DNA from: Hoplostethus atlanticus
Lineage: Eukaryota > Chordata > Actinopteri > Trachichthyiformes > Trachichthyidae
Direction of reading: 5' to 3'
DNA: 64,000 nucleotides
Assembly: GCA_034670405.1 (NCBI GenBank)
Contig: JAXDDX010000002.1
Coordinates: forward strand, 6,539,501-6,603,500
Every line of letters begins with the position of its first letter. The stretch's first letter is position 1. Positions 1-10,520 of this stretch are shown piece by piece. Position numbers and translations under genes: made by a program. Under the pieces are notes generated by a model. That model was not told the origin of the DNA, searched no databases, and saw nothing but the letters and a program-made list of their open reading frames with translations.

Positions 1-1605
1 TTCCTCAAAACTCAAAACTCAAAGAATGAAATGAATCATAAAATAACCTAAGGCAAATAAAAACGTCTTAACAAACATCAATGCGCTGTGTTTTTCACAG
101 CTGAGAAGTGTTTAGACTTATATTATAGCATTGCCTTGTTTGCAATACACTATTGCTTTTTTTCACACTTTTCCTTATTGGTAATGAATGTTATCTAATT
201 TGTTTTATTTAAACTACAGTGCCACATTCTTGTAGCATTAACATTGAGTGTGCTCCGAGGATTAAAAGCTGTTGCCTTTCCTTATACATCAGTATACTGA
301 TTTGAGCATCATGCCACAATGATGTGATTTTATACAATATGTATAAATTCATTACTCCAGTATCAGACCCGGATTAACACTGTGGTGCCCCCGGGTGTCC
401 ACACCTCAAATGCCCCTTTCGTACAAGTGTACACCTAAATAAAATGTCACGGCATGTATGAAATGTACTATGGTGTACACCATACATTTACATAGGCCTG
501 TATTTGATGCCTTCAACAGAATAGGCCAACTAACAAGCATCATACACAGAATTCTGACTTGAAGGTAGGCATGGTAGGCTATGTCACACACCCTAGGTAT
601 TTGGGGAGTTGTGAGAAATTGCAGTGATATGCTACTTTTAGAATTCGCTGCGCAAATGTGCTGCAGTTCAGAGCTATTTCTGCACGGGCAGCGCTGACTG
701 CTAGATTCTGCTGCTAGCGGCAGGGCTTCAACAGTCCCAGGGGCAACTTCTTTACGGATTTGTGATTTGTGGCCGTATTTCTAACTTTTTTGTTCTTTTG
801 AGTTTTCGTTTAACACACCCACTAAGCTGACACCGCTCCATTTTGATTCTTGACTGTCACGTGAAAACGTAACCAAACTGTGGCACTACCCATGTACCCA
901 CGTGGGCACTGCGCAGTTAACTGATAGGGGACCGGGACATGTTTAATCTCGGCATGTATGAATTTGGCTAGGAGGTTGGGAACACTGAGAAGTTTGTGCC
1001 CATGTGTGCCCACCTACCACGATCAATACATCAATCACAATTCTAGATTTTTCTACAGTTCTAATTGTTGATCGCCAAGTCGAATGCCTTTTTCCCCCTC
1101 ATTTTAATAACGTTAATAAATCGGATGCTTTGGTGTGCCTCTCAGACTGGCAAGTGGGCGGTTGCCCCCGCTCACTCACCTGATGCCATATTTGATACAT
1201 CCCAGTAGCCCAGTAGCCCAGTATTATAGTTTATAGAGAAATTCTAAATTATCAAAGAGATTATTGATTCATTCCCTTCAGTGTACAGTACTCTCGCCTA
1301 AAAACCTCTGAAGATGTGTAAAATAGACAGCGAAAGGGCCCTATCAATCATGAAAATTATGCCTCCATTTGTCTCTCTGACTCTCTCTGTCCTACGTGGA
1401 GTCGGGGACCACACATCTAAAACATTGCAGACCTTGAGTATTAACTCCTCAGTTATGGTTATCAGTAAAGTGTGGCCTGTGTCCCATAAATAACAATGGC
1501 AGTTAATGTCAAAGAGGTTTAGATCTGCTAAACACTCATAGTATTATCAAGGAAACTTAACAGGCTACATGTTTTGACCTGTTTGTAAATAAGTGAACAA
1601 GTTCA
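1..1605. other. Intergenic DNA, no gene recognised
   Basis: No open frame here shows a recognisable domain, splice pattern or conserved motif; the longest are about 60 codons. The stretch from about 350 to 1,210 has GC-rich ends ('GGTGCCCCCGGGTG' near 385, 'GGGCGGTTGCCCCC' near 1,156). These look like the edges of an old DNA transposon, but I could not match inverted ends or a target-site duplication. Nothing else stands out. Confidence 0.6.
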
Positions 1606-1610
1606 TTCAT

Positions 1611-1740
1611 TTATTAATTCATTTTCTTTGCCTGCTTATTTTAGGGTCACAGGAGACTGGAGCCTATCCCAGCATGCACTGGGCAGAGAGAAGGAAAAAC
1701 CAGTCTATCACAGGGCTAGTGAATGTATAAATGTGAGAAT
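1611..1740 (+). repeat. Unclassified teleost dispersed repeat, copy 1
   Basis: This block contains 'GACTGGAGCCTATCCCAGCA' followed by 'TGCACTGGGCAGAGAG' and 'TATCACAGGGCTAGTGAAT'. The same word order occurs again at 30,923-31,094, so it is repeated within the window itself. From general knowledge, sequences of this type ('gggctggagcctatcccagc') are very common in fish genomes. I do not assign it to a class. Both copies lie in the same orientation. Confidence 0.6.
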
Positions 1741-2044
1741 CTTTTCTAAATTATATTTTTTGTGTTTTTTGTGTTTAATTGAAAAACAATGAAAATGCCA
1801 AGAATGCCATAATGTAGTATACCATAACAACAGCAATCCTACAACGACCCCTGACCCCACTTTTCAACCTCACTGCTGCCCAAACTCACCCTGTCTTTGA
1901 TTTGTACACAGACCTCTGTGTTACGCTGTATGTCAGATCCACACCTGCAGCTTTAAGGGCAAAGGTCAGAGGAGTCCAACACTGTCAGACCAATATCTGG
2001 TTTCAGGGACTGGAGCCCATCCTTTCACACTCAATTGAGCTGCC

Positions 2045-2467
2045 AAGTGTTTCCCATACATAGGCTTATCTGTGGCGCCACCACAATATCGGCACGACCA
2101 CCACAAAATAAAAAGTTTGTCATAGAAATTGATCTAAATTGATCTCTAACGCTGGGCCTATGAGCTGCCCATCATATTGTGTTCTCTGTCACAGAGAGAC
2201 TAATCTCGCGAGACCGTGTGCTCACGCTCCCTCAGCTGTATCTTGTAAGCACACCACACACCTTTTTTCCTCATCAGCTAGACGGAGCAGTCTGACTCGG
2301 GACGTTACCGTCCACATTAAACCAGCTGCTAGTGGAGCCTATATATTCATCAAGTCACGTAATCATACATCAGCGAGTGGAAAATAAATTTCCTTCCGCG
2401 CATTTAACGTTTGTTCCCTTATATGAGCTCCCCAAGGAAAAAATAAAGTTCTGCGTTAGGGAAACAC
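2045..2467. mobile_element. Degenerate non-autonomous hAT-like element (MITE)
   Basis: The left edge reads 'AAGTGTTTCCCATACATAGG' and the right edge ends '...GTTAGGGAAACAC', giving a short inverted repeat, GTGTTTCCC/GGGAAACAC. Just inside the left end is 'CTTATCTGTGGCGCCACCAC', and the interior carries 'CTCGCGAG'. Both are typical of small non-coding hAT-type repeats in fish. Possible target-site duplications are imperfect (AGCTGCCA against CGCTGCCC), so the exact ends are uncertain by a few bases. At about 420 bp with no transposase coding it would have needed enzyme supplied in trans. Confidence 0.5.
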
Positions 2468-4615
2468 GCTGCCCTCCCCTGCTGAACTCCAGTGTAACAG
2501 GATGAAGTGTAAATTTAACAATCTGAAATGTAGTCACGAGAGTTGAGCTAAACACATCTTGGTCTGCAGCGGTGCAATGACAATAATTCACGCAGATTGG
2601 TAAAATCAATGTTTTCATTCAGTGAATATGAAGATGTTAATATGTATTTAAGAGAAGCTTTACTTTTTTTAGTTTCTTGGAATATTCATATCCGGACAGA
2701 GCCGTGTAGGAGTCTGATCGTTCTTCCTTTGGCTAGCAAGTGCAGATAAACTCAAAGTAGCTACACTGAGCATTTTACAACCAGAGCCTTCAAACCACAG
2801 TACGTTCCAAACAACCACCAAAGAAAAGAAAAACAAAACAACTAAACCCTTGGGCAGCAAGTCATGCATAAACAAGTGTAATAAATTATGCACTATTCAT
2901 AAATAATAGAACCAAAAACTGAATTGAAGGTGAGGGCAGAGCGAATAGTCTAAAAATAATAATAAGGAAGGGGATGAAATATTCACTGTCTCAGCCAGGC
3001 CGGAAATGCTACGGCTAACCTGAATTAACCTTTATGGGTCCGCAAATGATTTTGGGCCTCAGCCAGCCAGCTGCGTTGCGTGGATCAGGTAGGGTTCAAA
3101 GTTATCTCCACACCCACACACACAGGGGAACACTTTTTCGTGTGTGCTCATAAAAGAAAAAGGCAAATGAAAACAAATCGCCATGAGTCCTGGGGCTGAA
3201 TTCCATTAGAGAGTTATGAAATGAACCCTAAATTGAGAAGATAAATCAAATTACCGTGCACCTAAATGAAACAAAATAACACACTAAATGAAATTAGTCA
3301 CAATGCTAATGAAAACACTAGCCTTAGAACATTTTGTTTTTCCAATTATTAGTCTAACCTTATACAAGACAAATATATTTGTTGCCTCTCAAATAAAAGA
3401 TCTTATTTATTTTTGTTTCGATCATGCATCAAAGATGTGCGCAGTGCCGACTCCCCATTAATTAAGTGTTTTGTTTCACTTTAACAGTGAGATCCTTTTC
3501 CCTAAATTGTTCAAAGGAAGGATAATAACTTACACTGAACACTTTTTGCTATCAGGATCAAAACTCTATATATACTCACCTGGTTACAAAGGGATGTTTA
3601 CTCATCTAAAATTAATTTAGAGATGCTTTCTTTGTTATTGCAGACCTAAGAATACACACGTTATATTGCATGTGTAAGAGTGATGCTCAAGGAACATTAT
3701 CTTTTGTGGTGATAAGCCCTGTTCGGCACGGAAATACACCTCAATCTGAAATGGGTGGGAGTGGGATGAGTTTTTCATCCAGTAGATGGATGGAAATTGG
3801 CATCCATTTAACTCAGGAAATGGGGAGGGATAGAAATGGCGAGCAAGGAGTGTAAAAACTTCAGAACAATGACACTTGAGTGAGCATCCCTGGTGGGGGT
3901 CAGAGGAATTTACTGGCCCGTGTTCAAATGCCTCTCTACTTTGTCGATTCCCTACTGATTTGTCAGCAGAGGCAGAGTCCATCCTGATTAGACACACTGG
4001 TGCAGAAAGAATGAATCTCTTCAGAAAATACTTAGAATGATAATTACAGGTTGTCACCATTCACCCCATTCATTCAAGTGAGTGGTGTAATTGGTTGGAG
4101 AGAATCCAAACCATGTAAGACCTCCTCGGCCTGAGGAGACAGCAGTCCAAGACATTGGAGTTTCCTTTGACCAGGTGATGGTCAAAGGTAAGTAGTGAAT
4201 CACTCCAGTTGCATTCTCCTTTCCTGAAACCCCTTGTATTTGCAAGTAATTACTCAGATATGCTCAAATCAAGTTGGTAATAGCACTGAACATACCAAAT
4301 CAAACTGGCATTTACCGGATTGTCCCATTGAATTAGATACATCAAGCAATAAATGCATTGGCACCTGTACTGGAAGGTAATGATATGACTTTTAACTACT
4401 TCAAAATAAAAATTGTTGGAAGTGGCCTATCACATACAAATACATTTTGTTTAGCCTCAACTCTCATACCAAACTCTCATGTCAAATGCAAAAGTATTGG
4501 GACAGTTGAAAACCATAAAAGGCTGTTGTTATCCAGAATGTTTTAGCAGGTTATCATGAAAGAATATATCTACAAGTGTTACCCGTATAAGAAAACACTG
4601 ATAGTTGTGTAATTT

Positions 4616-4618
<3 letters not shown>
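2468..4618. other. Intergenic DNA, no gene recognised
   Basis: AT-rich unique sequence with only short open frames and no recognisable protein motif. The segment 4,230-4,520 includes 'GCAAAAGTATTGGGACAG', a phrase reminiscent of Tc1-family subterminal sequence, but no paired inverted end was found. Confidence 0.5.

Positions 4619-4658
<40 letters not shown>
4619..4658. repeat. (TG)n microsatellite
   Basis: About 20 uninterrupted GT/TG dinucleotides. A second, shorter TG run lies at about 5,153-5,169. Confidence 0.95.
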
Positions 4659-4659
<1 letters not shown>

Positions 4660-5255
4660 GGTGAAAGGATGAAGGAGTGGAAATTCCTTACATTACAAGT
4701 TTAAGGCGATCAGAGCTGAAACAGAGTGAATTACCAGAGCACTGCATTAAGTGAGCCATTGCTATTATAACCACATCAGTGGAACTGCATCATCATCTGT
4801 CAGGCCAACAAAATCCCAGAGGTAAGATACTGCTGCTGTGGTTCATATATACCTTGACAACTCCATAACGAAAACAACTGTCAACAGGGATGATAGTGCA
4901 AGCACTTGCGTAAAAGCAGTCAAAAGCACTGTCACTGAATGTCAAGTCGTCCCCCTGCCCACCGAGTCTCCGTGTCTAAATGATTCTGTCAAGTAGGTAC
5001 TCTGTTTTTTATTGCTTGGTGAAAGGCTACTCAGCAGTTGTCCTGTGAATGATAGCTGTTCTCTCCTCCTGTTCCCCATGTCTTTCAGACCAGACGGCCT
5101 CTTAGAATCTCTCTCAGAAGATGGCTGGTGTGTGTGAATGTGTTTCGGGGCATGTGTGTGTGTGTGTGTCTGCCAGAGTATATGTGGAGATTGATTGGCC
5201 AGCAGGACACTGGTGCGTTCAGATGGTGCCCCTGTGGCCTCTAGTGATGGACTAG

Positions 5256-5274
5256 CCCCCCCCCCCCCCCCCCC
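5256..5274. repeat. Poly-C tract of 19 cytosines
   Basis: Nineteen consecutive C, then T, CT and a further C-rich stretch ending in 'CCCCCCGG' by about 5,284. Long C/G homopolymers are rare in vertebrate genomes compared with A/T runs. They can form G-quadruplex or i-motif structures and are difficult to sequence, so the exact length should be treated cautiously. Confidence 0.9.
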
Positions 5275-5284
5275 TCTCCCCCCG

Positions 5285-6458
5285 GTTATCCCTGTGTTTG
5301 CGATAAGCTGCAAGACGTTGTCGCAAGACTTGGAAATGCCAAATGAGCAGTGATGGATTTTGGGGATCTAGAGAAGCTCAATGATACTGCATTGCCAAGA
5401 AAAAATGTCAAAAGTCAATAATCTTCAGTGTGAATTGCCCCATATAGACAGGCAATTATTGACCGAGTGTGTATGCCATTTACAGTATGGAATTGGATAA
5501 TTGTGAGGTGAAATAGTAACTAGATCGATCCATTTTATTTTATAGATGTTTATCTTTGGTTTTCTCATACGTCATATTAAAGTGCTGAAGATATAGAACT
5601 AGAGATAAAATGTGTTTACAACTCATTTGGTTTATTTATATTATATCAATTAACTTTTAACTATTCACTTTCTGCCCTGGTGTGAACAGTATTGGAAATT
5701 GTTTTGAAAGTTAATCATTCTATATTGGATTTATAGGTCAGATTTTTGTACAGACCATCTACAGGGACCTATTGATTCTGGGCAGACACATTTATCATTG
5801 GTATTCACATCTAAGCTATTGATGAAGCTTTCTCTCTACTCCAGAGGTGATTTGCATTTAAAATCTCATTTTTATGAAGGTCAGGATAATTTATTTTGAG
5901 AAGGATAGACACTCTTTATGTATATGCTTAATGGAATATGAATCACTTCACACCTGAGAAATGATTAGATGCAGTGGTGACATTTCCAAGATCTGTTTTA
6001 GTGGTAATGGTGTAATTTGGAATTGATAAATAGCCCAGGCTTTTAATGGACTAAAAATAAGGTCAAAAACAACTTGGGCATCATTAACTGCTCTCACTGT
6101 TTAATTGTCACATATGGTTTTCCTCCTAATTAATGATCAAGTGTCACTTAACTATTTGCTTGGGCAGTCACCACGATGGAAAACAAAACACTGTGCCTAG
6201 CAACACATTGATTCATTGTGAATCATATTAGATGATGATGTGTTAAGAAAAGGATGTGAATAAATTGTTAATTTGATGTTCAGGAATAATTTCAAAGTCA
6301 AGCTATGTTAAGTAGCCCAGAGACACATTTAACACTTCATCTTCTTAGAATGACATTGAAATAAAATTATTTGACTTGCAATAAATCCAAGTCTTTGATC
6401 TTGTCTTAAGTACAATAAATCACATATTTATTGTAAGATTAATATATTCATTGTCTGA
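5285..6458. other. Intergenic DNA, no gene recognised
   Basis: Unique AT-rich sequence. The part from about 5,990 to 6,180 is a mixed-composition block with several homeodomain-like TAATTA and TTAAT words. It could be a conserved non-coding element, but conservation cannot be judged from one sequence. Confidence 0.4.
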
Positions 6459-6921
6459 CATCTGAAGGACACAGCTTCTTTCCTTCTGCTACCGGCCTAA
6501 TCAACAAGGCCCGGGTCCCCCGCTAACATGGACTCCAACCCCCCCGGCCCCCCACCCTCCAACCCCATGGACACTACAAGTTATATCAACGTAAATCATC
6601 CTCACCTGCTTATATGCGTTACATTAATGCACAAATTTGCACATACACTTGCACATGTATATGCACAATATTCTTTTTATTCTATTGTTGTTATTATTGT
6701 TATTTTCTTATTTCTTATATCTTTTCATATATTTTAGCGTGAATTTCTCTATTTTATATTGTATTCCTGACCTTTGCCGCTACAGTACTTGCTTTTATTC
6801 TTGTTTTGTTCTTATTCTTCTATGTTTATTGTTTATTGTTTATTGTTATGCACCAATCACCACGACAAATTCCTCGTATGTGTAAACATATTTGGCAATA
6901 AACCTGTTTCTGACTCTGACA
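6459..6921 (+). mobile_element. 5'-truncated LINE: reverse transcriptase C-terminus plus 3' UTR
   Basis: Frame 6,473-6,526 reads SFFPSATGLINKARVPR and then TAA, the typical C-terminal tail of fish L2/Rex-type LINE ORF2 proteins. About 370 bp of T-rich 3' UTR follow, ending 'GGCAATAAACCTGTTTCTGACTCTGAC'-like sequence. The AATAAA lies near 6,898, and the TCTGAC unit is repeated at the extreme 3' end, as expected for a target-primed LINE insertion with a short repeated tail. Everything upstream of the last 20 or so codons is missing. The copy is inactive; the family name is inference. Confidence 0.75.
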
Positions 6922-9900
6922 GAGAACTCATTAGACTGCATCTCCCCATTTGATTTTTTGATCCAGTGCATTTGACAAGTTTGTTTAAAGTAACCTGCTT
7001 TCACGGTCTCATCCTCCTTTGAGGAGAAATACAACACCAGCAGGTCAAATGAAAACAAATTATGAATTCAAATATCAGTCAGTCACAGCTACAAGATAAC
7101 TGAGGTTTACTTCACATAAATAAACAATGCATTGCACCAAATTGTCATCATTGTGAACAGCTATCTTTTCACTTTTTTGGTTTGACTGATCAAAACAATA
7201 AAGCTAAATGGTAGATCATATATGTAATATTAAGTTCAGAACATTATAACTTAAGTCATTTAAGTTCAAGACATATCATTTCAATAATATCCATGTGAGT
7301 TCTTGCACTGGCGATAGATGAGATTAGATACCTCCTTTCTTTTTTCATTTAGACCTTGTCTTATTTCATTGCATCAGCCAATATAGCAATATAAAACATA
7401 TTAATCATAAAACAATTGAAAGATTTGAGGAGCAGATATTAGACATATGGGGAGGGGAAAAAAACAATAACACTGTCACTTTTCCCGGGAAAGGGGCTGG
7501 ACTTCATCAAAAAAAGATGAAGCAATGGAGGGAGAAAGTCTATTCATTTTACGGGGCACCGAGTAAATCAAAGATCTGCCATGGCTAATGATCTTGTCTG
7601 ACTGAGTGCCTGATGAAATTGAATTATACAGTTTAATCAGTCTACATTTTCCACTTCTGTCTGAATATGGATTTAAAAAGTTCTCTTAGTCACAAAATGA
7701 GATGAATAGCTGTTGAACACGCACTGTTCATTACTTTCACCATTAGCGTCAACTTACTGATTTCTTCCAAATTTCAATTCAATTTCAAAGTTGCATCAAA
7801 GTTTTATATAGCAACCTCAATACAATACAAAGGGATATCGTAAGACAGTTTTTTTAATAGACACACTCATGTGATCAATGTATTCTACTGCATTAGAGCT
7901 GTACAATTGCATTTCTAAAGACAGGCTAATCCGTAGGCCAATGAAATTAAATGGGATTGCACCGGGTAATGTGAGGAAATAAAGAAGGGAATAAATGTAT
8001 TATATGCAGATTACAGTAAACCCCATAATCTGTTTGTCCTAAATGGGCTTTGTTCATTGGAAGCCTCCATCCAGCTGTCCCATCAGGACATTATTTCATT
8101 GACTCTCTTGCTACACTGTTTAGGCAAATCTAACATTACAGTTTCATGCTTTCTTTCAATCAGCTCACAATACATGACTTAATTCAGGTCTAGTCATGTG
8201 CATGTGCAAGTATTGTAGTATAGAAGAAATTAGTAGTGGACCAGTACCTGAAGACGCTAAGAAGAGCAGAAGTCTTGAGAATGAGTAATAACAATAAAAT
8301 ATAAATAAATTGAAAATATAAAGCCAGCATAAATTTAAGATGTTTTCTAAAATAATAAACTAAAATAATAAACCTCCAAATCAATTATATATAAGTACAA
8401 AAATATTAATATTCAAATTCCAATTTATGAAAATAGCAAACTAAAATAAAGTGCATGCATGTACAATATCCATACCCCAAATAAGTATCAATCCCCTTAA
8501 CTCAGTCAAATTGCTGTCAAAATGTTGCGGCGACCAGGTTATAGTGTGTGAGTGACAAGGTGGATGTATGGCTCAGTCCTGCCGTGCTTGACGTGAGACA
8601 GAGAGTTGAGTCCTGATCTTGAATCTTCTGCATGCAGTAGGTTCTGGTTCCTTTGGGTGTGGTTCGCCATCCAGTCAAACTGGAATAATCTCAAACTCAT
8701 CAAAGGGAACAAAAGGCTTTTAACTCTCCAAAAAAAAGCTGGACAAAACGTTCAGCTTCTAATGACGCTGATATCTGAGTTATTGCAAAGTATGATTCAG
8801 TACTTTAGAATTATATTACTTTGAATTTGTTTTATCCAAGTGTAATACAATTTCTGACCAATTTGCCAGCAAAGTTTCTGCTAATTTGCAGCTCAAATCG
8901 CACTGTGCAAGAGTGACCACTCAGGGAACAGCTTGAGGCGGGCTGAAACAGCTGATTGGTTGAACGCTATTATTTAGATTTAGCTGATTGGTTTATCCTC
9001 AAGCTGATCAAAAAGACAATATCAACCCTTTGTTTACTCTTCTTCAATACTTGAGATTGTTCTGGGCTCAGAAATGACTGGTTTTCTAGCCTGGGCTACA
9101 TGCAGGTAACCTACAAACACCGTAGTGCACACACAAGGGCACTAGGCTATGTAACAGTCAAGTTACATTGTTAAAACAGAAAAACTAATAACGGTGCTCT
9201 GTATAAAATGTGCAGGTTAGGAAATACAATTCCAGTTCATGTTCAAGCTCACATGCCTATACATGTGTTTTTATGCCTGCGTCCTTTTTTTTAGTCCCAT
9301 GATTACAGACATTTTGATAGTGTTGTGTATTGCTAAAATTGAACTCCCTATGAGTTTACAGTCACACCCCCTGTGTGACCACTGCCACTCGCACTCTGAC
9401 TGTAGATTTGGGTTTTCCCCACTAAAGATGCTACATGTTTACTCCTGTCTCCCCTCATTCATTCATTCATACTCACTAAGTGTAGTGAGTATGCAACAAA
9501 ACTGGCGACATGGTAATGCGTTCTCTCGTTGTGTTTGTAATTTTCTGTGAAAAGTCTGTTTTAACAAGTTTTTTCCTGGGGTACAGCGGAAAGTTGGAGC
9601 TAGCTAGAAGGGGATGCAGAGAAGATTGGAGCACATCTGAACTGGAACGACGCTGCTACGGTGGAGGGAAGAATCTCCGCAGAAGATTCCAACTGAACGT
9701 TGGACAAAAGGAGAATTGTATCTGGATCCCTAAGTAATGCCAGAGCAGTGAGTAAAATGGAAATTCAGGACTCTGTTATCAATAAGGAAATGATACTGAA
9801 AAAATGAAACTGGCCACTGCCGAAAATTAGCAGAACAAAAAGAACTGAACTGGCGAATATATATATATATAACAGAGGAAGGCAAAGACCCGTTAACTGT

Positions 9901-10057
9901 TTTGGACGTTCACAAAAGTAACTGAACAGTTTGAATTTTTCACTTTGGAAGCACAATGGTATCCCAAGCTGTTTTGGAGTCCACTTGATATTCAGCGGGA
10001 AATTAACTCAATCATATGACACATAATGATTAGCCATGCACCTGCAGCTCCATGACA
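6922..10057. other. Intergenic DNA, no gene recognised
   Basis: No coding region is supported. Notable small items are a perfect 10-bp palindrome TTCCCGGGAA at 7,482-7,491 (STAT/BCL6-type site), CNE-like unique blocks at about 7,470-7,680 and 7,905-8,100, a perfect hairpin at 9,468-9,493 and an (AT)n run at 9,857-9,872. The 8,850-9,060 part has two near-repeats of 'AGCTGATTGGTT', possibly from an old repeat. Confidence 0.4.
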
Positions 10058-10520
10058 AGATTCAAGATTCAAGATTCAAGAAGTTTAATTGTCACATACA
10101 CACACGAGGTGTGCAGTGAAATGCAAAGTGGCAATGCTCAGCAGAAATGTGCAAAATAACAGGTTCACACTATTTACAATAACCAACACAATATTTACAA
10201 TGTCACAGTTTTTAAGAGCTCTATATAAAAAACAACACAATATTTACAATAAGAGCACTTTATAAAAAAAATATAGTAAAAAAGGGGAAAATTGTATGTA
10301 TAATATAATATAAATTATAAATTATGTGTAGTCTTTACCTAAGTGTGTGTGTGTGCATAAGAGGGGCAGTGTGTGTGTCTTGGTGGGGGCCCTGGTGAGG
10401 TCAGAGTTCACAGTCCTGATGGCCTGAGGAAAGAAACTCCGTCTCAGTCTCTCTGTTTTGGCAGCGTGACTGCGGAGGCGCTTGCCTGACAGCTGAAACA
10501 GACCGTTGTTAGGGTGGTGA
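10058..10520 (-). mobile_element. 5'-truncated LINE on the minus strand: ORF2 C-terminus plus 3' UTR
   Basis: Read on the minus strand, 10,520-10,340 encodes a C-terminal LINE ORF2 segment with the phrases RLRSHAAKTERLRRSFFPQA and IRTVNSDLTRAP. The 'SFFPQAIR' core is characteristic of fish LINE reverse transcriptases. The 3' UTR then runs to about 10,060 and ends with a tail of repeated CTTGAAT units (on the plus strand, ATTCAAG repeated three times at about 10,060-10,080). It is truncated and inactive. Its tail unit differs from that of the LINE at 6.9 kb, so the two are different subfamilies or tail variants. Confidence 0.75.

Noticed and set aside
406-1013. Short minus-strand open frames (about 60 codons each)
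   Set aside because: No recognisable motif, no splice context and length expected by chance in AT-rich DNA; may cover an old unidentified transposon.
350-1210. Possible hAT-like element with GTGCCCCCGGG and GGGCGGTTGCCCCC edges
   Set aside because: No matching inverted ends and no target-site duplication could be aligned.
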